Shown: positions 1-7,307 of the stretch, piece by piece | Numbering within the stretch: the first letter of the stretch is position 1 | Layout: each line of letters begins with the position of its first letter | Source: Haloarculaceae archaeon | GTDB taxonomy: Archaea > Halobacteriota > Halobacteria > Halobacteriales > Haloarculaceae | NCBI GenBank assembly: GCA_018609945.1 | Contig: JAHENO010000110.1 | Location: 1 to 36,255 of the forward strand | Length of the DNA: 36,255 nucleotides | Direction: 5' to 3' | Made by a program: the position numbers and the translations under genes | Notes under the pieces: generated by a model | The model's input: the letters and a program-made list of their open reading frames with translations, nothing else | What the model was told of the DNA's origin: nothing | Database searches by the model: none

Positions 1-1
1 C

Positions 2-214
2 GCGCTCGCCGGGTTTCTCGTCCACGACGTCCACGAAACCGTCCCGTTCATGCTGCTGGACTCATTGGAGATGATCGATGGCGACCGACTGGTCGACCTC
101 GTGGCGTACCTCGAGGAGTTCGTCCCCTACCTCGTCGTCGTGCTCCTCCCGGACCACGCCGACGCATTCGAAACTGACCAGGCCCCGTCCCACCACCGTA
201 TCGTCGACGTGTAG
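2..214 (+). CDS. Archaeal SMC-related ATPase, C-terminal fragment
   Basis: Only the last 70 residues are present; the 5' part lies before the window. The reading frame from base 2 to the TAG at 212-214 contains a hydrophobic strand followed by PFMLLDSLEMID and then an ALVAYLEE-like helix and a VVVLL strand. This layout matches the Walker B/D-loop end of SMC/Rad50-type ATPase heads, and the wording is closest to the haloarchaeal 'archaea-specific SMC-related' (Sph) proteins I remember. The residue after the Walker B Asp is Ser, not the usual Glu, as in that subfamily. A role in chromosome organisation is inferred from the family. The protein is cytosolic. Identification rests on a short fragment. 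Confidence 0.6.
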   Translation, partial: ALAGFLVHDVHETVPFMLLDSLEMIDGDRLVDLVAYLEEFVPYLVVVLLPDHADAFETDQAPSHHRIVDV

Positions 215-509
215 CCCCGAAAAAATATAGTATATAAATTTCTATATGTTCGTTTTATTAATTGTATTTTATTTTTTATATCCTCACTATTAGACTATTT
301 CATCCCTCTGAAGACCAATTATCGCCGTTTTGGATCGCACTGCGATATAGTTATCAATAATATATACTGTATACTTATATATTATTACCGGGGATAAATA
401 GAAATCAGTCGCCGCGACCGAGAGTCGGGTGTGTTCGTCGGCGAAGCGTTCGCCGTCCCGGATCCCCACCGCGATGGCTACGGTCTGCTACAACGCCCGA
501 AGAGAGGGT
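215..509. other. AT-rich convergent intergenic gap
   Basis: This stretch lies between the stop of the SMC-like gene and the stop of the minus-strand cis-prenyltransferase gene. About 221-410 is very AT-rich, unlike the rest of the window, and has no convincing coding frame. It contains a large palindrome at 356-386 and a smaller inverted repeat (ATATAG at 225-230, CTATAT at 242-247). The T-rich runs could end transcription from both sides. I see no gene in it. Confidence 0.6.
356..386. repeat. 31-bp AT palindrome
   Basis: AATAATATATA (356-366) and TATATATTATT (376-386) are perfect 11-base inverted arms. The 9-base centre contains the self-complementary GTATAC (369-374), so almost the whole 31 bp is symmetric. 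It could be a protein-binding site, a cruciform or a bidirectional terminator. Nothing in the sequence decides between these. Confidence 0.7.
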
Positions 510-1115
510 CTATCGCCCGAACCGGCGCTGTCGCTGCTGGTAGTCACGAAGCGCCCGCAGGTAGTCTCGCCGGCGGAAGTTCTGCCAGTTGACGTCCGTG
601 AAGTACAGTTCGGAGTAGACGGACTGCCAGATCATGAAATCCGAGAGGCGTTCGGCGCCCGTCTTGATGACGAGGTCGGGGTCGGACGGGAAGACCAGCC
701 GGTCCTCGATGTCGGGTTCGGCGACCTCCGCGGGGTCGATCTCGTCGGCAGCGACGTCCTCCGCGACGGACCGCACGGCCGCGGCGAACTCCGCCTGTCC
801 GCCGAGGCCGATGCTCACCTGGATGGGTGCGTCGGCGCGTTCGTGGTCGTCGGGCCCGCGGACTGCGAGTGTGCGGGGGGCGTCGAGCGCCTCGAGGCGC
901 GACCGGAGCGACGGGACCGCCTCCTCGTCGAGGACGCTCACGTACACGACCACGCGCCCGGCCTCGAACGCGAAGGCCCACTCGAACAGGTCGGCGAGCG
1001 TCCCGTAGCCGCCATCGAGGAGGTCGCGCTCGGTGATGACGACCGCCACGGTCTCCGGGAGGTCCGCGTCGCTGGCCCGGAGGCGGGTCGCGAGGTAGGT
1101 GTCGTACAGGCCCAC
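510..1115 (-). CDS. cis-Prenyltransferase (UppS) family protein, NgBR-like
   Basis: The 201-residue protein ends with the cis-prenyltransferase signature: PDLVIKTGAERLSDF, then WQSVYSELYFTDVNW. This includes the Glu of the metal-binding ELYFTDV motif. I chose the GTG at 1115 (VGLYDTYLATRL) because this is where similarity to haloarchaeal homologues I remember begins, and a minus-strand TATA-like box lies at about 1163-1171. The N-terminal catalytic motif MDGNxRWA of active enzymes is absent: the equivalent stretch reads VVITERDLLDGGYG. The Arg of IRTGGE is Lys here. The family elongates isoprenoid diphosphates to make lipid carriers for glycosylation. This member may instead be the non-catalytic partner of a two-subunit enzyme. 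It is divergent from the DUF92 gene. Confidence 0.8.
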   Translation of the reverse strand: MGLYDTYLATRLRASDADLPETVAVVITERDLLDGGYGTLADLFEWAFAFEAGRVVVYVSVLDEEAVPSLRSRLEALDAPRTLAVRGPDDHERADAPIQVSIGLGGQAEFAAAVRSVAEDVAADEIDPAEVAEPDIEDRLVFPSDPDLVIKTGAERLSDFMIWQSVYSELYFTDVNWQNFRRRDYLRALRDYQQRQRRFGR

Positions 1116-1175
1116 GCCGTCCGGTTCGCACAGCGACGGCAAAACGGATTCGGTGTCGGCGGCGTATATAGGGAA

Positions 1176-1186
1176 CACTATAAGGC
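1176..1186 (+). promoter_or_regulatory. TATA box for the DUF92 gene
   Basis: CACTATAAGG is centred about 28 bases before the GTG at 1210, which predicts a leaderless transcript. A second TATA-like string (GCGTATATAGG, about 1162-1172) is better placed for the divergent minus-strand gene. Confidence 0.5.
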
Positions 1187-1209
1187 AGCGGGGCGATAGC
1201 CGCCGAGTA

Positions 1210-2553
1210 GTGACAGACAGGGTCCGGCGCGCGGCGGCGTTCGCGCTGGTCGGGTCGCTCGCGCTGGCAGTGCCGACACTCGGCGACATAGAGGGACCGG
1301 CCTTCGCGACCGTCGCGGCGGCCGGCCCGTTCCTGGCCGTCGCGGCCGCCGCGCTCGCCGTCGACGACGACAGCCTCCTCTTCGAACTGTTCGCCCGCCC
1401 CGGCGACCGCCGCGACGGCACGCTCTACGGCCTGGCGGGCTTTTCGCTCGCGGCCGCCGGCCTCTCGATTCTCAGCGTCGGGTTCGGCATGCCTGGCTAC
1501 GTGTACGTCGCGACGGTCGTGCTCGTCCCCTACGGCAACCTCGGGGGCCAGATCGTCCGGCGGTACACCGGCGAGCGCGTGCTCGTGACCGCCGGGTTCG
1601 TCACCGGCGCCTTCCTCGCCGCCAGCGGCGGTCAGCTGGTCGGGACCTGGCTGCTCGGGTCGGTCGTCCCGCTGCCGATCGTGGCCTTCCTGGCCGCCAG
1701 CGGTGCCCTCATCGGGGCGCTGTTGCGGGAAGTACTCTTCCGGCGCGACGAGCCGCTCGTGATGGCCGTCGTCGGCCTGCTGCTGTGGCTGTTTGCCGTC
1801 CTCCCCATCGGGATCACGGCCACGCGCATCGCCGTCGCGCTGGCCGTGACTGTCGCCCTCGGGTACGTCTCGTATGCCCTCGAGACTGCCTCCGTGGCGG
1901 GCATGGTGACCGGCATCCTGCTCGGGCTGTTGACGATCGTCCTCGGGGACTACGGCTGGTTCGCGATGTTGCTGGCTTTCTTCGGCGTCGGCGGGCTGGC
2001 CGCCAAGTACCGCTACGAGGACAAGCGCGCCCGCGGCATCGCCGAGGAGAACGAGGGCGCACGCGGGACGGGCAACGTCCTCGCGAACTCGCTGGTCGCG
2101 TTGCTCGCGGTGCTGGGCGCGGCCGCGAGTCCGGGCCTCGGCGTCGGGCCCCACGCGTTCCTGTTTGCCTTCGCCGGTGCTGTCAGCGCCGCACTCGCCG
2201 ACACCCTCTCGAGCGAACTCGGCGGCCTCTTCGACAATCCGCGGCTGATCACCTCCTTCGAGGTGGTCGATCCCGGCACCGACGGCGCGGTGACCTGGCA
2301 GGGCGAACTGGCCGGGAGTGCGGGCGCAGCCCTCATCGCCGCCATCGCCTTTGCTGCCTTCGGCACCGTCGACGCGACCGGCGCAGGGGTGGTCGTCGCC
2401 GCCGGCATGGTCGGCATGACCGTCGACAGCCTCCTGGGAGCGACCATCGAGGGATGGCTGGTGGGCAACCAGGGCGTCAACTTCCTGGCGACGCTGGCCG
2501 CCGCGCTCGCCGGCGTCGCGCTCGCTGTCGCGTTCGGCTTGACCGCGCTATGA
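1210..2553 (+). CDS. DUF92 (TIGR00297) family membrane protein
   Basis: This is a 447-residue polytopic membrane protein with about ten hydrophobic helices. The soluble loop contains EENEGARGTGNVLAN, and a later segment reads ALADTLSSELG, both typical of the DUF92 family. Plant VTE6, a phytyl-phosphate kinase, belongs to this family, so an isoprenoid-phosphate kinase role is possible but not shown here. The GTG start at 1210 is chosen because it lies about 28 bases after a TATA box and leads straight into the first helix; an in-frame ATG at 1099 would overlap the divergent gene and its promoter. The downstream GNAT gene overlaps by 4 bases (ATGA). The divergent cis-prenyltransferase-like gene supports a link to polyprenyl metabolism. 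Confidence 0.8.
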   Translation: MTDRVRRAAAFALVGSLALAVPTLGDIEGPAFATVAAAGPFLAVAAAALAVDDDSLLFELFARPGDRRDGTLYGLAGFSLAAAGLSILSVGFGMPGYVYVATVVLVPYGNLGGQIVRRYTGERVLVTAGFVTGAFLAASGGQLVGTWLLGSVVPLPIVAFLAASGALIGALLREVLFRRDEPLVMAVVGLLLWLFAVLPIGITATRIAVALAVTVALGYVSYALETASVAGMVTGILLGLLTIVLGDYGWFAMLLAFFGVGGLAAKYRYEDKRARGIAEENEGARGTGNVLANSLVALLAVLGAAASPGLGVGPHAFLFAFAGAVSAALADTLSSELGGLFDNPRLITSFEVVDPGTDGAVTWQGELAGSAGAALIAAIAFAAFGTVDATGAGVVVAAGMVGMTVDSLLGATIEGWLVGNQGVNFLATLAAALAGVALAVAFGLTAL

Positions 2554-2984
2554 TCCGCCGGGCCGAGCCCGCCGACCTGCCGCGCCTCCGGACGATTCAA
2601 CAGCAGGCGCTGGCCGAACCGTGGTCCGAACTGCTGGCGGCGGCCATCGAGGGGGCGCTCCCCGTCTACGTCGTCGACGACGGCGGCCCCGTCGGCTACG
2701 CTATCGTCGTTACCGACGGCGAGTCGGTGGCGTACGTCCCCGAACTGGCCGTGGATCCGGCCCGCCAGCGCGAGGGACACGGAACCCGGCTCCTGGTGTG
2801 GCTTCGCGAGCACCTGACCACCCAGGGGTACGAGGAACTCCGGGTGACGGTCCTGGCCGACGACGACGGCGCCCGGGCGTTCTACGCCGACCGGGGCTTC
2901 GAGGTGCTCGACCGGATCGAGGGACACTACGAGACCGGGGACGGACTGTTGCTGGCGCTGTCGCTCGAGGCGGGCGAACCGTAG
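2550..2984 (+). CDS. GNAT family N-acetyltransferase
   Basis: This 144-residue protein has the GNAT fold. The acetyl-CoA-binding strand and loop read PELAVDPARQREGHGTRLL (about residues 67-85), and the C-terminal half has the usual GARAFYADRGFEVLDRIEGHY, as in RimI-type enzymes. It transfers acetyl from acetyl-CoA to an amine or protein N-terminus; the substrate cannot be told from sequence. The ATG overlaps the DUF92 stop as ATGA, so the two genes are translationally coupled. The stop lies 19 bases before the end of the convergent larE gene. Confidence 0.85.
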   Translation: MIRRAEPADLPRLRTIQQQALAEPWSELLAAAIEGALPVYVVDDGGPVGYAIVVTDGESVAYVPELAVDPARQREGHGTRLLVWLREHLTTQGYEELRVTVLADDDGARAFYADRGFEVLDRIEGHYETGDGLLLALSLEAGEP

Positions 2985-3003
2985 CGGCCCTCGGCAGGAG
3001 CGG

Positions 3004-3882
3004 TCAGTCGGTCGGGTACTCGGCGTCGAGCGGATTCCTCTCCGCAGGGTCGGCCGCCGACGTGGCCTCGGTGTCGGTGTCCTCCGCGGGGCTGACGCTC
3101 CCGGTCCGGTAGCCGTGCAGGTCCAGCGTCACGTGGTCGAACCCGAGGTCGGCGATGTGATCGCGGGCCGCCCGGACGAAGTCGGGGTCCAGCGCCACGG
3201 CGAGTTCCTCCTCCCCCACCTCGATGCGGGCCAGGCCGTCGTGGTCGCGCACGCGGAACTGCTCGAACCCCCAGGTCCGGAGCAGTCGCTCGGCCTTCTC
3301 GACGCGGGTGAGCCGTTCCTCGGTGACCTCCAGCCCCGTCGGGATGCGCGAGGACAGACAGGCCATCGAGGGTTTGTCCGCGACCGAGAGGCCGTAATGG
3401 CGGGCGATTTCACGGACCTCCTCCTTGGTGACGTCGTGTTCGAGCAGCGGCGAGTAGGCGTCGAGTTCGTCGACGGCCCGCAGTCCCGGCCGGTGGCCCT
3501 CGCCGGGGTCGGAGGCGTTCGTGCCGTCGCAGACCACCCCGATTCCGAGGTCGGCCGCGCGGTCGAACATCGCCGAGAGGCGCATCGACCGGCAGTGATA
3601 GCAGCGCTCGTCGTCGTTCCGGACGAACGCCTCGCTGTCGAGTTCGGAGAACTCCACGACGTCGTGGCGGATACCGATCTCCTCGGCGACCCGGCGGGCG
3701 TCGTCGAGTTCCTCGGCGGGGAGGGTCTCGCTTTTGGCGGTGCAGGCGACGGCGTTTTTGCCCAGGGCGTCGTGGGCGATGGCGGCGACGACGCTGGAAT
3801 CGACCCCGCCCGAGAACGCCACGAGGACGCCCTCGCGGTCGGCCAGGTCCGCCCGCGCTGCCGCCAGTTTCTCCTCGACCAT
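3004..3882 (-). CDS. larE: LarE, ATP-dependent sacrificial sulfur transferase
   Basis: This 292-residue PP-loop protein begins with VLVAFSGGVDSS (residues 19-30), the adenylating loop, and continues with the LarE pattern ending in MACLSSRIPTG. LarE turns carboxyl groups of the pyridinium biscarboxylate precursor into thiocarboxylates for the nickel-pincer nucleotide cofactor of lactate racemase. Cysteines are at 94 and 97 (CYHC) and 175 (ACLSSR). This three-cysteine form is the one associated with an iron-sulfur cluster as sulfur donor, rather than the single sacrificial cysteine. The C-terminal 25 residues are an acidic, low-complexity tail. No larA, larB or larC is in the window. Confidence 0.88.
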   Translation of the reverse strand: MVEEKLAAARADLADREGVLVAFSGGVDSSVVAAIAHDALGKNAVACTAKSETLPAEELDDARRVAEEIGIRHDVVEFSELDSEAFVRNDDERCYHCRSMRLSAMFDRAADLGIGVVCDGTNASDPGEGHRPGLRAVDELDAYSPLLEHDVTKEEVREIARHYGLSVADKPSMACLSSRIPTGLEVTEERLTRVEKAERLLRTWGFEQFRVRDHDGLARIEVGEEELAVALDPDFVRAARDHIADLGFDHVTLDLHGYRTGSVSPAEDTDTEATSAADPAERNPLDAEYPTD

Positions 3883-3964
3883 GGCCCCCCTTTCCGGCCC
3901 GCGAGCAAAAGGGCGTTGCCCTCGGAACGGTGTGTGTTACCCCGCTACGAGTGCCGAGCCCAGT

Positions 3965-3985
3965 CAGAAAGCCCCCGGCCGTGGG
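3965..3985. repeat. Partial copy of the dispersed GAAAGCCCCCGGCCG repeat
   Basis: CAGAAAGCCCCCGGCCG matches the left end of the elements at 9372-9493 and 22748-23013. The right end (GGCCCCTTTCAGTCCC) is missing, so this is a remnant. It lies in the 222-base gap between larE and psiE, which otherwise holds only the likely larE promoter region. Confidence 0.55.
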
Positions 3986-4104
3986 ATGGCGCGTTTTCGC
4001 GATTCCTGTGTGACTCTTGGCTAATCTGGTGAACTCCCGAATGTGAACGACTGATCCCTGCTCGTTCCACATTCAACGGGGTCGATTCTCGTCAGTACAC
4101 ACTC

Positions 4105-4635
4105 TCAGGATGGTCCGTCCGACGGCAGCGAGGAGTCGCTTCCATAGCTCCGCTCGACAAAGAGCAGCGCGACCAGCGCGAAAATGATGATGGCGTAGGA
4201 GCCGGCAGCTAACAGGGCGTCTCCGAGCGTGGTATACTCGCTCGTCCGGAAGATGATGGCTTTCCTAACCATCGCTATGACACCGGTGTAGATGACCAGC
4301 CGGACGATTCGCCGGGTGTCGTTCTCTTCCACGTACGCGAGTACCGTTTGGTACACCTCGACAATGATCAGCAAAAGGAGCCCCGTGTCTATGAAGCCGA
4401 TGACCACAAGCGGATCGGTGATGCTACCCGACCTCACGGACTGGAGTATCTGGAGCGTCAGATCGACGACACCGATCGCGAAGAGTACGGCGAAAACGGT
4501 TGCGGCAGCCAGCTCGATCCCTTGGACGAATCGGCCCATGAGGAGCGAGTATCGTTCTGCCACCGACCCCGGGGACCCGCGCCCGACACGGTCGGACGGG
4601 GTCTCTGGAGGAGGAGACTGGTCGTCACCGGTCAT
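4105..4635 (-). CDS. PsiE family membrane protein
   Basis: This 176-residue protein has an acidic cytosolic N-terminus (about 35 residues) and four hydrophobic helices (about 38-66, 78-101, 110-127 and 138-160). The loop YVEENDTRRIVRLVIYTGVIAMVRK between helices two and three is characteristic of the phosphate-starvation-inducible E family. The molecular function of PsiE is not established. The ATG at 4635 is the first in frame. The gap upstream (4636-4770) is locally AT-richer, with TATA-like strings on the minus strand at about 4684-4693 and 4704-4713. There is no pho gene nearby to support phosphate control. Confidence 0.8.
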   Translation of the reverse strand: MTGDDQSPPPETPSDRVGRGSPGSVAERYSLLMGRFVQGIELAAATVFAVLFAIGVVDLTLQILQSVRSGSITDPLVVIGFIDTGLLLLIIVEVYQTVLAYVEENDTRRIVRLVIYTGVIAMVRKAIIFRTSEYTTLGDALLAAGSYAIIIFALVALLFVERSYGSDSSLPSDGPS

Positions 4636-4770
4636 CTATACAGGAACGTGTGTTGTGGCGGGTTAGCCGATGACTCATACACAGAGGTATACGTGTCTCA
4701 GACGCATATACGGTCGGTCGTCCAACGAATCGGTCCTTGTGTGCAGTGTCGCAGACGAAGGCTCACGCCG

Positions 4771-5220
4771 TCACACGGACGTGCACAGACAGCCCGCGGA
4801 CGACGGACACAGCTCCGAGAACTGACTCGTCTCCCGGATCGACGCAGGCACGTCCGCCCGGTCGAGTCGCTCGTATCCCAGGTCGAAGAAAAAGTCGCTG
4901 GCAGTCGTCGTCAGGAGGTACAGCCGCCGGACGCCCATCGCCGCGGCACGCTCCTCCAGCGTCTCGCATAGCGCCCGCCCGATGCCTTCCCCGCGTGCCT
5001 CCTCCTCGACGACGACCGACCGGAGCAGGGCGTCCGTCCCATAGGTCTCGATGCCGCCGATGCCGACCCGCTCGTCGCCGCGATAGCAGACGTACAGGGA
5101 AAGCGTATCGCGGTGGGGGTCGAGGTCGTCGGTGGGCAGGCCGTTTCGCCCAAGTAGCGTCTCGACGTACGGCCGGTCGGCGTCGGTCGCCGGTTCGAGG
5201 GAAAGCGTGTGGTCGGTCAT
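4771..5220 (-). CDS. arsN2: ArsN2-type GNAT acetyltransferase
   Basis: This is a 149-residue GNAT protein. The acetyl-CoA site is RSVVVEEEARGEGIGRAL (about residues 67-84). The C-terminus follows the ArsN2 subfamily closely: YLLTTTASDFFFDLGY, then RADVPASIRETSQFSELCPSSA. Members cluster with arsenic-resistance genes and are thought to acetylate a small toxic substrate; ArsN1 acts on phosphinothricin-like arsenicals. No ars gene is present here. Instead the start lies 6 bases after the stop of a minus-strand FAD oxidoreductase, so the two are probably one operon. Confidence 0.8.
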   Translation of the reverse strand: MTDHTLSLEPATDADRPYVETLLGRNGLPTDDLDPHRDTLSLYVCYRGDERVGIGGIETYGTDALLRSVVVEEEARGEGIGRALCETLEERAAAMGVRRLYLLTTTASDFFFDLGYERLDRADVPASIRETSQFSELCPSSAGCLCTSV

Positions 5221-5226
5221 ATCCTC

Positions 5227-6378
5227 TCAGTCGATGACGGTCCCCTCGTGGAGGAGCGCGCCGCGTTCGAAGCGGTCGGCACCGAGGTCCGAAACGTCGA
5301 CGAGCGATGCCTCGCCGTCGACGACGAGTTCGGCGACCACCTGCCCGGTCGCGGGCGACTGCATGAATCCGTGCCCGGAGAAGCCGACGGCGTTGACAAA
5401 GCCGGGGCGCGTCTCTTCGATGATGGGGTGGTGGTCGGGCGTGACGGCGTAGACGCCGGCCCAGCCACGTTTGACCCGCGTCTCCGGGCCGAAGTAGCCA
5501 GCGACGTCTGCGAGCGACTCGACGACCTGTGCTGCCCAGTCCAGCGACGTCGACTCGTCGACCGTATCGGGGTCGACCTCGGGGTCCGCGTCCGCGAAGT
5601 GGCCGCCGGCGACGACGGATCCCTCGCGTTCGGGCCGGAAGTGGGCGTCGCCATCGACGTCGACGACGAAGGGCACCGACTCCGGAACCGGCTCAGCGGG
5701 GTCGAGAACGGTGAGTTGCCGGCGCCGCGGCGAGACCCGCAAATCGAGGCCAGCCATCTGGCCGACCCGACGGGCCCACGCGCCGGCGGCGTTGACCACG
5801 TAGTCGGCCGCGACGGTCCCCGCGTCCGTCTCGACGCCGGTGACTCGCTCGCCGTCGCTCTGGAGGTCGGTCACCTCGGTGCCGGTGCGGATCTCGGCCC
5901 CCGCCTCGCGGGCGGCCCCGACGAACCCCTGGAGCGCGAGGTTCGGGTCCGCGAAGCCGTCCGTCGGCGAGTAGGTGGCCCCGACGAAGTGCTCGGTCTG
6001 GAGAGCGGGACAGTGCTGGGCGGCCTCCTCGGGAGTGAGGAACTCGCTGGGGACGCCGAGGCGGTTCTGTTCGGCGACGTTCTCGCGGAACTGCTCGGCG
6101 GTGTAGTCCTCGCGGAGCAAGAACAGATAGCCCGGCCGCCGGTAGCCGATGTCGACGCCGAACTCCGCCTCGAAGTCCTCCCAGACGGCGATGCTCTCCG
6201 TCGAGAGGGCGACGCTGACCGGCGAGGAGAACTGCGCGCGGATGCCGCCGTTGGCCCGGCCCGTGTTGCCCGCCCCGACGCTTGCCCGTTCGATGACTGT
6301 CACGTCCACGCCGCGGCGTGCCAGGTAGTATGCCGACGAGAGCCCGACGATGCCGCCGCCGACGACGACCGCGTCCAT
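5227..6378 (-). CDS. FAD-dependent amino acid oxidase-like oxidoreductase (DAO family)
   Basis: This 383-residue protein begins with the dinucleotide-binding strand AVVVGGGIVGLSSAYYLARRG and ends with the DAO-family segment ITPDHHPII-like (VTPDHHPIIEE) followed by GFSGHGFMQSPATG. This resembles the beta subunit of sarcosine oxidase, glycine oxidase and related flavoenzymes that oxidise the C-N bond of small amines. I chose the ATG at 6378, immediately before the first beta strand; a GTG at 6393 is also possible, since GGAGGT sits too close to the ATG to act as its ribosome site. The next gene in the operon is the ArsN2-type acetyltransferase. The substrate is unknown. Confidence 0.85.
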   Translation of the reverse strand: MDAVVVGGGIVGLSSAYYLARRGVDVTVIERASVGAGNTGRANGGIRAQFSSPVSVALSTESIAVWEDFEAEFGVDIGYRRPGYLFLLREDYTAEQFRENVAEQNRLGVPSEFLTPEEAAQHCPALQTEHFVGATYSPTDGFADPNLALQGFVGAAREAGAEIRTGTEVTDLQSDGERVTGVETDAGTVAADYVVNAAGAWARRVGQMAGLDLRVSPRRRQLTVLDPAEPVPESVPFVVDVDGDAHFRPEREGSVVAGGHFADADPEVDPDTVDESTSLDWAAQVVESLADVAGYFGPETRVKRGWAGVYAVTPDHHPIIEETRPGFVNAVGFSGHGFMQSPATGQVVAELVVDGEASLVDVSDLGADRFERGALLHEGTVID

Positions 6379-6515
6379 ACCTCCGCACGCCACCGTTCAG
6401 TGAAAGGCGTTTCGACGACGGGGCGGGCATTCGGGTCCAGTGACAAGACCGACCACAGGCGAGGGCAGAGGGTGGAACGCAACGCTCTTTGAGACGCGTC
6501 ATCGACTGGCGATAG

Positions 6516-7307
6516 ATGCACACCGGTATCAGCGCACGTCTCGACCGGATCGGCACGGACGGACGGTACCTGAACGTGCCGATGGACCACGGGATCACCA
6601 TCGGCGCCACGGACGGACTGCGGGACATCGAGTCGACCATCGACGCCGTGACCGCGGCGGGTGCCGACTCGGTGCTGACACAGAAGGGACTGGCAGAGCG
6701 GGTCCACCCGAACAAGAACGGCGCGGGCTACGTCATCCACCTGAACGCCTCGACGACGCTCGGGCCGGACGCGAACGACAAGCGCGTCACCGGGACCGTC
6801 CGCGAGGCCGTCCGGGCGGGCGCCGACGCCGTCTCCATCCACGTGAACGTCGGCAGCGACTCCGAACCCGAACAGATCGAGGATCTGGCCCGGGTTACCG
6901 CCGACGCGGGCGAACTGGGCGTCCCCGTCCTGGCGATGACCTACGCCCGTGGCCCCGGCATCGACGAAGGCGACGCCGAGAGCCTCGCCCACGCGGTCCG
7001 GATCGGGGAGGAACTCGGCGCCGACATCATGAAGACCGCCTACTCTGGCGACGCCGAGAGTTTCGCGCAGGTCGTCGCCGCGACCGGCCGCCCCGTCATC
7101 GCCGCCGGTGGCAGTCCCCGGAGCGACCGGGAGATGCTAGAGCAGGTCCGTGGCGTCATCGACGCCGGCGCCGCTGGCGTCTCGATGGGCCGGTCGGTCT
7201 TCCAGCACGACACCCCCGGTGCGATGACGGCAGCCGTCTCCGCCATCGTTCACGACGACGCCACCGTCGAGAGGGCACTGGCGGAACTCCAGCGGGGCGA
7301 CGCGTGA
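6516..7307 (+). CDS. 2-Amino-3,7-dideoxy-D-threo-hept-6-ulosonate (ADTH) synthase
   Basis: This is a 263-residue class I aldolase of the DhnA/FbaB-like family. The segment VPMDHGITIG (21-30) carries the conserved Asp24-His25, and the Schiff-base lysine is Lys173 in IMKTAYSGDAESF. AAGGSPRSD (196-204) is the phosphate-binding loop, and MTYARGPG is also typical. In archaea this enzyme condenses an aldehyde precursor with aspartate semialdehyde to start the alternative route to 3-dehydroquinate. The close relative fructose-bisphosphate aldolase cannot be fully excluded, but the wording matches haloarchaeal ADTH synthases. It is usually beside the 3-dehydroquinate synthase II gene. Here it instead overlaps, by GTGA, a DapA-family gene. 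Confidence 0.8.
   Translation: MHTGISARLDRIGTDGRYLNVPMDHGITIGATDGLRDIESTIDAVTAAGADSVLTQKGLAERVHPNKNGAGYVIHLNASTTLGPDANDKRVTGTVREAVRAGADAVSIHVNVGSDSEPEQIEDLARVTADAGELGVPVLAMTYARGPGIDEGDAESLAHAVRIGEELGADIMKTAYSGDAESFAQVVAATGRPVIAAGGSPRSDREMLEQVRGVIDAGAAGVSMGRSVFQHDTPGAMTAAVSAIVHDDATVERALAELQRGDA

Noticed and set aside
429..1199. 256-codon plus-strand frame
   Set aside because: It is antisense to the cis-prenyltransferase-family gene, whose own frame has clear family motifs.
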